From: Sepiola atlantica
Lineage: Eukaryota > Mollusca > Cephalopoda > Sepiida > Sepiolidae
Direction: 5' to 3'
Assembly: GCA_963556195.1 (NCBI GenBank)
Contig: OY744517.1
Span: forward strand, 151,351,882 to 151,415,881
Length of the DNA stretch: 64,000 bases
Under the pieces are notes generated by a model. It was not told the DNA's origin and did no database searches. It saw nothing but the letters and a program-made list of their open reading frames with translations. Positions within the stretch are counted from its first letter, which is position 1, and each line of letters opens with the position of its first letter. A program made the position numbers and the translations under genes. Shown here piece by piece: positions 47,084 through 57,500 of this stretch.

Positions 47084-48673
47084 CGGGATCTAGATTCTAT
47101 TATAATAAGTGAGGATCCACGAGAACCTGAACAGTCACAGGCAGGTAGTTCAAAAGTATTCTACAGACGTCAAACCGCAGTCACATCTTCAATATCAAGG
47201 GTGTACGAGGCTGTTTGTATCTTCTGTTTGAAGACTAGTAAATATATGAAAAGTACAAACAAAAGAGATCCACTGATTAAATGTGTTAACCTCCAAGCAG
47301 ATAAGACAATCAGAGATGCTGCTACACATAAAAATGACACCCGAGTTATCGCTCTTCTCTCACGTGATCTTGTAGCTGCCGAGGGTCACTATCACCGTCA
47401 GTGTTACCGTGATTACACCAGACCTCCTAAATCTGGTGATCGTAACAATACCAGAACTTCCTTAAGTATTTTTACCACACCAGAGAACATTGATTCTGAA
47501 CTTCTATATGCTAGAGCTGAAAAACTATGTTATGACAAACTTTTTGATAACATTAGAGATGTACTATTTAAAAAACCGAGGGTTATCAAGTTAACAGAAT
47601 TAACGGAGGACCTTACAAGTTTTCTGCGTGAGATGGGAATCACTGAAATTAAATCTTCAACAAAGAAGCACATTCAAAGGAAGCTCCAGAAGGAATTTGG
47701 TCAGAACATTCACATGATACCTAATGACAGTGGTAAAATTTTAGTGTACCCAGACAATCTGTTAAGAGGTGATCTAGTGAAAGAGAACATGAGATTGAGA
47801 GAAGAGTTAGATATCTTAACAAATGACTCTGTGGACAAAGATGGAATCATTAGCAAAGCATCTCGTTTCATTAGAAATGATGTTAGAAAGATAGATATCA
47901 GCACACCATGGCCTGTCGCAGCTGCAGAGATGAGTGACCCATGTATTTTCATTCCAGATGCATTAAATAACTTTTTGAGAATTCTTTTTGTTGGTTCACC
48001 TGTATCTGATGATATTCCTCGAAAAACACAAATACTAATACAGTCTGTTGGACAAGATATTGTGTATGGTGTGACCTGTGCTAGAGTGAAACCACCAAAA
48101 CATATTATTCTCCCCCAAGCTGTGAAAAGCCTCACTGGAAACACCGAACTGATACACATTCTCAATCGTTATGGACATGGCATTTCATACACAACGATGG
48201 AAGAATTTGATACTGCTCTTGCTCTAAAAAAACTGGAGAGCCACACTGACAATGAATTTGCATTACCCAATGACATTTACCCTAACACAATGGTGACATT
48301 GGCATGGGACAATATTGATAGGTTAGAGGAAACACTCAGCGGAGGGGGCACATCACACAGGGTGAATGGAATTCTAATACAACCAAGAATATATGGCCCA
48401 CATTATTTGCCAACAGCTGATAAAACGACAAGTTCTCTAGAGTCATTTAAAAGGACAAGAACATTGAGTGTTATACAACCGTGCTTACCACTATATAATG
48501 GTGGAGAACGTGTTGGTCCTTTATCTCGGGCGTACATTGATGTGAAGGATGATGAAATGAACTATGATGTGTATAAGAAAACATTACTTTGGGTTCTTGC
48601 GAGATTGCACAGCTCTGTGAATCAATGTGTTGGTAGTTGGACTGGTTTTCATATCAATGTGCGTGAAAATTAA
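47084..48673 (+). CDS. Middle segment of transposon protein: second HRQC module and conserved region of unknown fold
   Basis: The frame is open from just after the TAG at 47081 to TAA 48671. No ATG is needed if it is one protein; the first alternative start is GTG 47201. Numbering from that GTG, C6 and C9 (CIFC) and H65/C68 (HYHRQC) repeat the layout of the first segment. Downstream are a region with KPPKHIILPQAVKSLTGNT, then NRYGHG, and W369 in LAWDNIDRLEETLSGGGTSH. I recognise these as recurring blocks in uncharacterised invertebrate proteins, but I cannot assign a fold. The segment ends at FHINVREN, and the code after the stop continues QVTADTVRYLPTINAPAPE, so the stop interrupts a conserved linker. 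Confidence 0.6.
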   Translation, partial: RDLDSIIISEDPREPEQSQAGSSKVFYRRQTAVTSSISRVYEAVCIFCLKTSKYMKSTNKRDPLIKCVNLQADKTIRDAATHKNDTRVIALLSRDLVAAEGHYHRQCYRDYTRPPKSGDRNNTRTSLSIFTTPENIDSELLYARAEKLCYDKLFDNIRDVLFKKPRVIKLTELTEDLTSFLREMGITEIKSSTKKHIQRKLQKEFGQNIHMIPNDSGKILVYPDNLLRGDLVKENMRLREELDILTNDSVDKDGIISKASRFIRNDVRKIDISTPWPVAAAEMSDPCIFIPDALNNFLRILFVGSPVSDDIPRKTQILIQSVGQDIVYGVTCARVKPPKHIILPQAVKSLTGNTELIHILNRYGHGISYTTMEEFDTALALKKLESHTDNEFALPNDIYPNTMVTLAWDNIDRLEETLSGGGTSHRVNGILIQPRIYGPHYLPTADKTTSSLESFKRTRTLSVIQPCLPLYNGGERVGPLSRAYIDVKDDEMNYDVYKKTLLWVLARLHSSVNQCVGSWTGFHINVREN

Positions 48674-51568
48674 CAAGTTACAGCAGACACTGTTCGATAC
48701 TTACCTACCATAAATGCACCAGCACCAGAACTGTCAACAATGCATGAGATACTGCTACAGTCACAGAAAATCAGACGTGCTTTGTCCCTCCAAAGCATTG
48801 TTCTAGTGTTTGACCAAGCTCTATACGCAAAAGCAACTGAGGTGATTTGGAAACATAAAGACACCTTTTCTGATATCGTTCCAAGGCTGGGTGTGTTCCA
48901 TACAGTATGCACTTTGCTTGGTGTCATAGGGAAGCGGTTTCAGGATGCTGGTTTGAAGGATTTGTGTATTGAATCCGGAGTAATAGCTGAAGGTTCGATT
49001 GGTGGGGTCCTTGATGGGCACAAGTACAATCGTGCAGTTAGATTCCACAAACTTCTTTATGAGGCATTACTTCGTCTTGCATGGAGAAGCTTCTGTAAAA
49101 AACAAGACTTTGAAGATAGTTGTGGTGATATTGTGAGCTTGATAGAAGATTTTTCCAGCAATGTATGCTCTGAAATGTTGTCGGAGACTCTCTGTAATCC
49201 ATTGTTTGTGTCTGTGGCTTACCAGTTTTTTGAATATCTTGAAACTCTACGCTTTCAGTCAGGTGAGCTGGCAGCATTTTGGATGTCTTACATAGACCTA
49301 GTAAACATCGTCCTAAATATGCTTCGTGCCTCCCGGGAAGGAAATTGGTGTTTACATTTGCAGTCAGTTCGGGAGATGATACCATGGTGCTTCGCATACG
49401 ACCGAATGAATTATGCACGGTACCTTACACATTATTATGCAGAAATGACCCATCTTAAAAAGGAGCACCCTGAGCTTCACAATTTCCTTGATCATGGTGG
49501 ATTCTCAGTTCAGCTTAGTTCCAAGAACCCATTCGGAAGGATCCCAATTGACCAAGCTATCGAGGAAACAGTGAATAAAGACACACAAACAGCAGGAGGC
49601 ACAAAAGGTTTTAGTTTAAAAGCTAGTGCAATTACCAGATACTATCTTACTGCTGAATATCGCAGTTCATTTCTACATTTACTAAGGGATACCCTAGGTA
49701 CCAATGCTTGTACCGCTGTTATTCATCCAGATTTGAGTGAATCTCGAATGAGAAGAGATGAACGAGACATTACTTCGCTTGTGAATATGTTGGAAAATAT
49801 TTGGGTCAATCCATTCTGTTCTCCAAATCAAGAACTTCTCAACATTTCCACAGGGATTGCTGCTCCTGGAGATATTTCCCATGATCTCTTGACAGCTAAA
49901 GAACTTGGCGAGAACTCATATATTCAGTTCAGAGAAGAAAGACTCGAAAGTCAACCACCAAAAACGAAATTCCATGATCCTATAAAGAAAGCTAACTTAA
50001 AAACATTTACTGACATGAGAGTGAAGAGAACTTATCAGTCTGCTGGGAGAGCAATCATCATCAAAGCCGATAGAGATCTATTTGCTAAGATGATATTGAT
50101 TGCACAAACTCGTGAAGTTGACTTGAAAGAGGTACTTGCACATCGTTTGGGCCCTATTCCATGGGCATTAGCTACACCAGAGGGTACACTACGGAAGACT
50201 GTGAAATCATCTCTCTACAAACACTTGACAAAGGAGTCAACGCCAGTAGAAACAATTCCTGATAATTCTGCATGTATCATAGATGGAATGGCTCTGGTCC
50301 AGAAATTAGATGCAAATCATATGACTTTCACTGATGTAGCTGATACTGTGCTTAATATGGTATTGAGAGAGGGACCAAAATGTAGTCGCATAGATGTTGT
50401 TTTCGATGTTTACCGAGAGCAGTCCATAAAGGATCTAGAGAGGGCTAACAGGGGCTCATCAACTGGAACAGCATACAAGACAATTTCACCTGGACATAAA
50501 ATAACACAGTGGAGAAAATTTCTATGCGCACCGGATAATAAAAATAAACTAATTGAATTCCTAGTGAATGAGTGGAGCAAACCATCACGAATAGAAAGAC
50601 TGGATAACAAATGTATGTTTGTTACAACAGGAAGACTCTGTAAAAAACTGTCACAAGGCTCTGTAGAAAGTGTCAGTTGTCTAGCGTCTTATCAGGAGGA
50701 GGCTGATACACGACTATTGTTGCATGCAGCTCATTGCGCTGCAGCCAAATTTCCTTCAATCATCATAATCTCTGAGGACACAGATGTGTTCGTTCTGTGT
50801 GTTGCCTTTTCATCTAAGCTATCTTGCCCTCTCTATCTGAAAAGTGGAACTAAGACACGCACCAAATTCACTGATATACAGAAAATATCTAAGATGTTAG
50901 GAGAAGACATTTGTCAAGCATTACCAGGTTTGCATGCATTCACTGGTTGTGACACTGTTTCTGCATTTGCTGGTAAAGGGAAGATAGCTGCTTATAAACT
51001 TTTGGCAAAAAACAAGACACATGTTCAGACATTGAAAATGCTTGGATCTGACTGGAGTATATCGGATGAACTTATGGAAAAACTGGAGGCATTCACCTGT
51101 AATATTTACAATTCAAAGACAACTATATCAAGTTTAAATGATCTCAGATTCAACTTATTTTGTGCTCGAAAAGGTGAAGCAGAATCTTGGCAATTACCAC
51201 CATGTTCATCATCTCTTGTCAATCACTGTCGAAGAGCGAATTACCAGTGTGCCATTTGGAAGAGAAGCTTAGAGGTTTCTCCGGAAGTTCCTGATCCGAT
51301 AGGGCATGGTTGGGGTCTTGAAGATGGTAAGCTTATCATTGACTGGAGTTCTGCATCGCCTGCACCAGAAGTGGTGATGGAACTTCTTTCTTGCACATGT
51401 TCGCGGAAGTGCGTCGAGGAAACATGTAGTTGTTTGCGCAACAGACTAAAGTGTACTTATATGTGCAAACTCACAACTTGTACCAACCAAAGTGAAGATA
51501 CAGATGAGAATTATTTGTGTGGTGATAGTTCTCAGGAGGAAGATGAGGATGATGACATGGATATGTGA
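48674..51568 (+). CDS. C-terminal segment: FEN1/XPG-like nuclease core and Cys8 cluster
   Basis: Residues are numbered from ATG 48740 (942 aa). The FEN1/XPG pattern is D515 (CIIDGMALV), D556 (VVFDVYREQ, followed by basic residues), E653/E654 and D656 (QEEADT), D680 and D682 (SEDTD), and D738 (FTGCDT). The last is followed by a GKGK helix-turn segment ending YKLL. Spacings resemble FEN1 D34, D86, E158/E160, D179/D181 and D233 with its H2TH motif. A cluster of eight cysteines starts at C885 (CTC, C, C, SC, C, C, C) and precedes an acidic tail. Upstream, residues 25-84 (D25 in VFDQALYAKA, H54 in GVFHT, E78 and E84) are strongly patterned and might be a second catalytic or structural core. No membrane segment is evident. 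Metal-dependent flap or structure-specific cleavage is the inferred activity. Confidence 0.8.
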   Translation, partial: QVTADTVRYLPTINAPAPELSTMHEILLQSQKIRRALSLQSIVLVFDQALYAKATEVIWKHKDTFSDIVPRLGVFHTVCTLLGVIGKRFQDAGLKDLCIESGVIAEGSIGGVLDGHKYNRAVRFHKLLYEALLRLAWRSFCKKQDFEDSCGDIVSLIEDFSSNVCSEMLSETLCNPLFVSVAYQFFEYLETLRFQSGELAAFWMSYIDLVNIVLNMLRASREGNWCLHLQSVREMIPWCFAYDRMNYARYLTHYYAEMTHLKKEHPELHNFLDHGGFSVQLSSKNPFGRIPIDQAIEETVNKDTQTAGGTKGFSLKASAITRYYLTAEYRSSFLHLLRDTLGTNACTAVIHPDLSESRMRRDERDITSLVNMLENIWVNPFCSPNQELLNISTGIAAPGDISHDLLTAKELGENSYIQFREERLESQPPKTKFHDPIKKANLKTFTDMRVKRTYQSAGRAIIIKADRDLFAKMILIAQTREVDLKEVLAHRLGPIPWALATPEGTLRKTVKSSLYKHLTKESTPVETIPDNSACIIDGMALVQKLDANHMTFTDVADTVLNMVLREGPKCSRIDVVFDVYREQSIKDLERANRGSSTGTAYKTISPGHKITQWRKFLCAPDNKNKLIEFLVNEWSKPSRIERLDNKCMFVTTGRLCKKLSQGSVESVSCLASYQEEADTRLLLHAAHCAAAKFPSIIIISEDTDVFVLCVAFSSKLSCPLYLKSGTKTRTKFTDIQKISKMLGEDICQALPGLHAFTGCDTVSAFAGKGKIAAYKLLAKNKTHVQTLKMLGSDWSISDELMEKLEAFTCNIYNSKTTISSLNDLRFNLFCARKGEAESWQLPPCSSSLVNHCRRANYQCAIWKRSLEVSPEVPDPIGHGWGLEDGKLIIDWSSASPAPEVVMELLSCTCSRKCVEETCSCLRNRLKCTYMCKLTTCTNQSEDTDENYLCGDSSQEEDEDDDMDM

Positions 51569-52332
51569 TGATCTGTTTTGAATGATCTGAATTATGCATG
51601 ATTTTCTGTGGAAGAACAACAAACATTACAATTTAATTTTAATTTGGTTTATAGCGATTCGCCAGTTTAGTTTGTGTCATTCAAGCACTGGAATGCAGGA
51701 TTAAGTAACATCCAGAAATGATAGAGAACGTGGGTGCAATGCCATCTAGAATATTAATGTAAATAGAGGTTGCGACTTATTGATCTTTCTTGGCCTATAT
51801 AATGACTTATTAATAGGGATATCATCTAATTAAATATGAAAGTCTGCTGATGGGGGCCTTTCCAGTGGCACACATAGGTTATTTGTATAAATAGTCTTTC
51901 TTAGTTTCTAGCTACTTGGATTTTGCATACACTTTTCTACAGAGGTGGGACACCGGTACTTCCCAAAATGACTTTTTAAAAATGGCCTGAAGTAGATCAG
52001 TCTTCCCTGAAACTGGGTCTCAGAAATGTCAATATGATAACTAATATTACTTCAAGGGCATTAACTGGTAACAAATAACTCATTTTAGATTCCATATACC
52101 GATAGGTGACAATTAGAAAGGCATCTCTGATGCCTTTCTGATTTGCACTTCGATTCGATAAAAAACTGAGGAAATTGAACTTTTGACCTTTGATGACCCA
52201 CATAAAATGTTGGTATACGCATAAGATGACCCTTCATTTGTACCTTAGTGTATAAGCAATAGAATGAATAGTCCGTCATTAAAAGTTATTTGAAAGTTTT
52301 GAAATTATCACAGTTTACCTTTCCCTTACCCC
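51569..52332 (+). other. 3' non-coding part of the 6.7-kb transposon
   Basis: Sequence between the stop codon at 51568 and the right TIR. It has no AATAAA that I can point to and no further frame. Confidence 0.6.
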
Positions 52333-52895
52333 TAGCAACATATAAAAAAAGATTATACTCAAAATACATTTTTCGGTTTTTTAAAACTTTTTTTTTCAGG
52401 ACATCAAACCACCATAACATTATTTTGTACTTTTTATCAATGGACTAGATTGTTTTCTTCAAGAAAAGACTACCTTTGTCAGAGAAATACACATTTTGTT
52501 ATCACCTTTTCATCTAATAATACTTACACCTTAATTTTTTAAAAATTCAATTTTTTTGACATTTGACCTTTGACCTCCAATGACCTATGTCAGGGCTACA
52601 AGACATCTAATTTTATTTCATAGGCCTTTTTGTAAGGGACAAAATGAGTGGTCACATGTCAATATATCCCCTCTAGTTACTGAGTTATAGGCGTTTTAAT
52701 TTGCCCCACCCCATTCTTTTATGGCACAATTCTTGACAAGGGTACCCATAATCGATAGTGATTTTTTGCACTTTAGCTGTGGATCTCAGCTTGGCTTCAA
52801 AGTTTTTCTGTAACTAGATACATATATCTTTCGAAATATCATAGTGTCCCTTTGTCCCCCAGGTGGTACCAATATCTGGTCTGGCTCATGGACTA
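52333..52895 (-). repeat. Right terminal inverted repeat of the 6.7-kb transposon
   Basis: Inverted copy of 46161-46726 with a few substitutions and small indels. It ends GGCTCATGGACTA and is followed by the AAC target-duplication copy at 52896-52898. Confidence 0.92.
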
Positions 52896-52898
52896 AAC
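52896..52898. repeat. 3-bp target site duplication AAC (right)
   Basis: Partner of 46158-46160, lying immediately outside the right TIR. Confidence 0.6.
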
Positions 52899-53015
52899 AA
52901 TGTGTTACGAGTAAAAAGTATCTAACTTTGGATTTGGTTATTTTATTTTTTTATATTTTATGTTATAATTAACTGGTTTTGCGAGCATCTTTCTCTCGAT
53001 TCCAAACAATTTAGC

Positions 53016-53020
<5 letters not shown>

Positions 53021-53065
<45 letters not shown>
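53021..53065. repeat. (TA)n microsatellite
   Basis: Pure TA run ~125 bp outside the right TIR of the 6.7-kb transposon. Confidence 0.9.
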
Positions 53066-53068
<3 letters not shown>

Positions 53069-53677
53069 GAAAAATACTAATTCTAGGTCATTTTTACTCC
53101 CGAAGGGAATAGTTTTGCAACACTTTTATGTCCCATTATGAAGAATAAAATCAAACGATGCTAAATCTCATGTCTTGAATTCTTATTCTAATTTGGATCA
53201 AAATCGATTACATGGTGTTTATAATAAATAATGTCTCAAATTCGAGTAGTCTTGAGAAGAAACTGAATTGCAGGGGTCTTAAATCTATGGATCAAAATGA
53301 TTGCTAATGATTTATATTTAAATTTCGAAATAGGAGATTTGCAAAATTATGCACCGTAAATTCCCTTTAAAATACATAAAAAAACTAAAATTTTGGGAAA
53401 ATTTATTAATTAATGTTCAATACCGATTGCGAAAATTCCACAAATCTCAGCTCTATGTGAATGTTCACAAAGGTTTTAACCCAATTTTTACGCTTGTTGA
53501 ACAAAAACATAATTGAACTTAATATAGAATACATTACTACCTCTTATACTTTGAAGCTGTATTGCAAAATTCATAATGATTGTTTAGACCTGAAATCTGT
53601 AAATACATGTATATGAATTAGTTTAGGACTAAATCCTGTACTTACAAATATTTGACCATATACACATACCTAATATT

Positions 53678-53680
<3 letters not shown>

Positions 53681-53718
<38 letters not shown>
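53681..53718. repeat. (TA)n microsatellite
   Basis: Pure TA run. Confidence 0.9.
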
Positions 53719-53721
<3 letters not shown>

Positions 53722-54074
53722 TTTTGAGATTGAAATGTTGAATCATTCAAATCTGCTACTAATTTCTGTTCATATTTAGGTTCTAATATTCCGTATTTTG
53801 TTTATGTATCTTGTGTATTTCTTTCTGCATATATTACTTGGTTCCATTGATTTCTTGAACTACCTCCGTGACCCATTTTACTCCTTTCCCTGTCCATTTT
53901 TTTCACGCTGAGCCGAACTTTCAGGCGGCTTTTTGTCATATGTGTCATCCTTACAAGTCTGGAAACAACACGGACAATTTCTGTTTAGCTTAACTTAAAG
54001 TGAATTGAAATGTATTCTATTCGTTTACACGCGGTATTATTGATATCATTATTATTTATACTAACTAGGAATTA

Positions 54075-54440
54075 TCACACAAGTTATCGTCAGTGATTTC
54101 TCACCAACAACAACAACCGGTGGTGTTGCCTGGGGTCAGATTCACAACAATGTCTCCTCAGATTTCCCGTACTCTCCACCTCTTTTTGATATCTATGGGA
54201 AATGACCTTGCGGTATCGCAACAGTTGCCTACCATTGATTTATCGCTGGTAACCACCATTGGTCTTCTCTGGGATTTGGGTTGCAATAAACCCCCACAAG
54301 ATACCATTACTCCCCGCACTTTTCCACTGGAAGTCTGCTAAGTGCTCTCCCTTCTCGGTTTTCCCATTCTCTTTGACCCTTCACGACTATTTTTGTGTGG
54401 TATCAGCCGAAGCTGGTGCCATAACTTGGGGTCAGTATAA
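54075..54440 (+). repeat. Dispersed repeat I, copy 2
   Basis: GCAACAGTTGCCTACCATTG, TGGTCTTCTCTGG and TTTGACCCTTCACGACTATT match copy 1 at 43.9-44.3 kb. An 82-codon frame here is a by-product of the repeat. Confidence 0.6.
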
Positions 54441-54446
54441 TTATCT

Positions 54447-54449
<3 letters not shown>

Positions 54450-54503
<54 letters not shown>

Positions 54504-54535
54504 GTGTTCTTGTTGTTGTTGTTGTTGTTGTTGTG
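54450..54535. repeat. (ATT)n then (GTT)n microsatellite
   Basis: About 17 ATT units and about 8 GTT units. Tyr- and Asn-runs in overlapping frames are artefacts. Confidence 0.95.
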
Positions 54536-54539
54536 TAAG

Positions 54540-57500
54540 CGTCTGCATATTCCAAGATGTGGCTGAGTCAAATCTCGAACTTAGATAAAGCTGCATTAGA
54601 TGATTAACACTTAAAAATTAGCTATGAAAATATAACTATTTTTTTAATCAGATCCCCTGAGATGCCAGTTTGAATAATCGGGTGAAACTTGGGTGCAGAC
54701 GAACTATTCAGTTCGTGGGAAAATGTCGCTGGCAAAAGGTCATAGGTGAGAAAAATAAAAAGCTAGGCTCTTTGGAAACAGAAGTAAAATAGTAAAAATT
54801 GCAAGTGACGTTATACGATAGATGAAGAGGTTTTCGCGTTAAATGAATGTCGAATGTCGAAGAACTGGCCAGTAGTTAAACACGTATTTAGTATGCATTA
54901 GGAAAATCGTAACTTTGGCACCTGTCTCCCACGGCCAACACTTGATCTTTATATGAAATACTAGACACTCGAATATTCCATTACAGTTCTCTATACCTGT
55001 AAAACGTTGAGTTAATAAAGAAGTTAAAAACATTAGTTTTCCCCTCCCTTAATTGACCAGTTAACTCCGTTTTTTGTATATTTTTTATTGTGGTTCATTG
55101 GTTTTACCAGATTCAAGGACACAAATTCATCAAGTCTGGTGAAATATCTAGCTAAGTATTGTTACTTGAGATATCATAACTTGGAGAAAGTGCACAATTC
55201 CTCGTATGAGACAGTGTAAAGCTGTGTTAGGAAACTCTTATGTGGACTTCGAATACAATGTTATTTTGAATATTTGGTCAGGATTTACTTGTAGAGGGGG
55301 GAGTATTCCCATGCCAGTTTACCCTGACAAACCTTTGTATAGAAAGACCGAAAACACTCGAAGATGGTGTCTAGTAGGTAATTCAAACTCTCCTTTAGGT
55401 AATTCAAACTGTCCCGTAGTAAAGTTGGTTTTCTCTTACAAAACATTTTTCAAAACAAATCACCAGAAAAGTGGGGAGCGACAATTCCAAGTAATTTAAG
55501 AAAGTCTGTAGAAAATATTGTTTAGAATATTGTGTAGAATATTGTTCGACGTATAAGGTATTTGAAAATCAGATGGGAACAAACAAAAACGTAAATACCG
55601 CAATACCAAACTCTCGCTTCCATGTCGGTAAAAATAAAACACATGCACTGAATCTTTCTAAATCAGCGACAGATAAATCAATAATGATAATTGTGATATA
55701 GTTCACTCCAAACAAGGCAAGTTGTCACTGTAGACGCAAGGGGCTACTGAGAATTAGAGTGAAAGTTTTTGGAGTCATCCTAAATAGGGAGCTGTGAAAA
55801 AATAGCATAAGAAGGATATGTCACTATGCCAAATAAATCTAAGAGAGTCTATATATTCTAAATTGAGTCTTATGTTGAAATTTCCAATTCTAACATTATT
55901 TTTACACACCTGAATCTGAATATTATTAAACTAGTCGTGATCACTTAGTATAGCTTAAGATGAATGGATAGGTAAAAGCTACGTTTACTATTCATAATAT
56001 ATAGTATTCGATTCTAGAAACATACATCTACGGCCGGCTAGTTTGCATCATACTCTCTTATTAGAACTTTACGTTGCATCTATAAACTGATTATAATGTT
56101 CGATCGGACAATCCTTTCGATCCTATCACATGACTCGTATTTTCTTCTCATTGACAAAAACAAACAACTTTCTCATAGACACGTTGTATGTAGTTGTTTC
56201 AATAGATAATAAGGTCACTTCGTAAAGATGGCGGTGCTGGTCATGAAAAAGTACACATTTTTGTGTTTACTTCTTTACTTTGGTTCTGTAATATGATAAC
56301 ACATTAAAGAAAAAACGGCAACAACATACTTGCTAAATGGCGTCAGGTTTTTGGTGGTTTATTTTTTACAGCACGGCAAATTTACATATAGCGTACGCTT
56401 TCGTTCGCTATATAACTGAAATAGCTGGAGAACGATTATAAGGCTTCAGAGACGACGCCCGAATCCAATCAACTCGTCTTTCTCGTAACGTTTTATATTG
56501 AAAATTCTGTTTATGACGGTACCCTTTTATATGTACACCTACTTTTAACATTTAACTTCTAACGGAATGTCCAAATAGACTTAGCATAACGATTAAAAGC
56601 GTTAGTTAACATTCAGTTTAAATGGATAGTTTTCTGGAAGTTGAGGTGCATTTCCTACTATAGATCTATCTCAGTCGCTAGAGTCGGGCACGTTACCAAT
56701 TTGGCCGTTCTTGGGTTCGGTTGGTCACCTAGTACTACTCAGGAAAAGTTGCCGCTCGGAGTAAGGTCGCAGATGTCGAAAGGCCTGCTCCAGCGATTAC
56801 CGCATTCCCACGCTGTGTTTGATAGAACAGTGGGTAATTATCCGGATTGGGTCAGCAACTGGATACCACTGCGAAGCGAAGGGTCATTTCAAGTAGAACA
56901 ATTAAAAAAAAATAAAAATATCTTCAATAACTAGTTCTGTGAGCTTTTTGAAAGAATTATTATTTGGTAACAACATTTTTTTAAAACTTGTACAATTACA
57001 AGGCAAGATAGGTCGATAATTTCTAACTCCTAATTCTGTGTTTTTAGATTGACGCTCTTAATATTTCTGGGCGACTTTTAGGTTTTTGGCGAGATTGACC
57101 GAGTCTTAGGGAGGAGTCTAAGAGCGACGTGGATTCGCTGGGCGATCAAAATGAAATACCCGAAGCCTGTTACGTTTCGTCTTATATATATATATAATCA
57201 GCTGTACATGCCCTGTTCCTCTTTTAATAGAAATTAGTCAAAGAACAAAAGAGAAAAATGTGTTCTCATTATTATTCTATCTGCAATGTTCAGGATGCTC
57301 AATCCGCATTTCCCTGGTGAGAGGAGAAGGTGAAGTCCCCCTCCTCGACTCATTCACAAAAACAGAGAAAATGTAATTTCACTAATAGCTGTAAGTAGTC
57401 TTAACTTACACTCACTAAGACCAACGGTCGGCGAAATATCTGTTTTTGTTATCAGTTCAGACCACACTTGTCTCGTGTACTGGCTTTGACTTGGTGCGGA

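Larger units (their letters stand above)
46793..51568 (+). pseudogene. Transposase-like gene with XPG/FEN nuclease core, broken by two in-frame stops
   Basis: Frame 2 stays open from ATG 46793 to TGA 51568 (1,592 codons) except for TAG at 47081-47083 and TAA at 48671-48673. There is no frameshift: the 39 codons after the first stop and the 22 after the second are open and read into recognisable protein. Order of parts: basic KRRR patch; Cys/His module 1 (CIFNC ... YHRQC); module 2 (CIFC ... HYHRQC); a conserved middle region; a FEN1/XPG-like PIN nuclease; an eight-cysteine cluster; an acidic tail. Both stops could be single C-to-T changes of Gln codons (CAG, CAA), which is inference. A splice-acceptor-like tract (TTTGCTTTGTTTCAG, ending 46785) sits just before the ATG and is followed by GTAAAGT, so an upstream exon is possible. 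Similar uncharacterised proteins are, as I recall, common in octopus, cnidarian and other invertebrate predictions. Confidence 0.85.
46161..52895 (+). mobile_element. 6.7-kb DNA transposon with ~565-bp TIRs and XPG-like nuclease ORF (Academ-like)
   Basis: The two ends are long inverted copies. The left end opens TAGTCCATGAGCC and the right end closes GGCTCATGGACTA. The match runs 566 bp inward on the left and 563 bp on the right, with a central stretch of about 150 bp (from about 46289) that looks identical. The trinucleotide AAC flanks both ends (46158-46160 and 52896-52898), a 3-bp target duplication. Between the TIRs lies one long plus-strand frame coding a large protein with a FEN1/XPG-type nuclease core and an eight-cysteine C-terminal cluster. 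From memory of Repbase descriptions, Academ elements have 3-4 bp duplications, an XPG nuclease and a Cys8 finger. I infer membership and have not tested it. Little TIR divergence suggests a fairly recent insertion, but two stop codons make this copy probably non-autonomous. Confidence 0.88.

Noticed and set aside
46793..51568. Bicistronic or three-gene transposon
   Set aside because: All three segments are in the same frame, the gaps are open apart from one stop each, and the conserved text runs through; a single interrupted gene is simpler.
46161..52895. Kolobok or piggyBac assignment (TTAA target)
   Set aside because: The flanks show AAC, not TTAA, on both sides, and the protein lacks their catalytic pattern as I know it.
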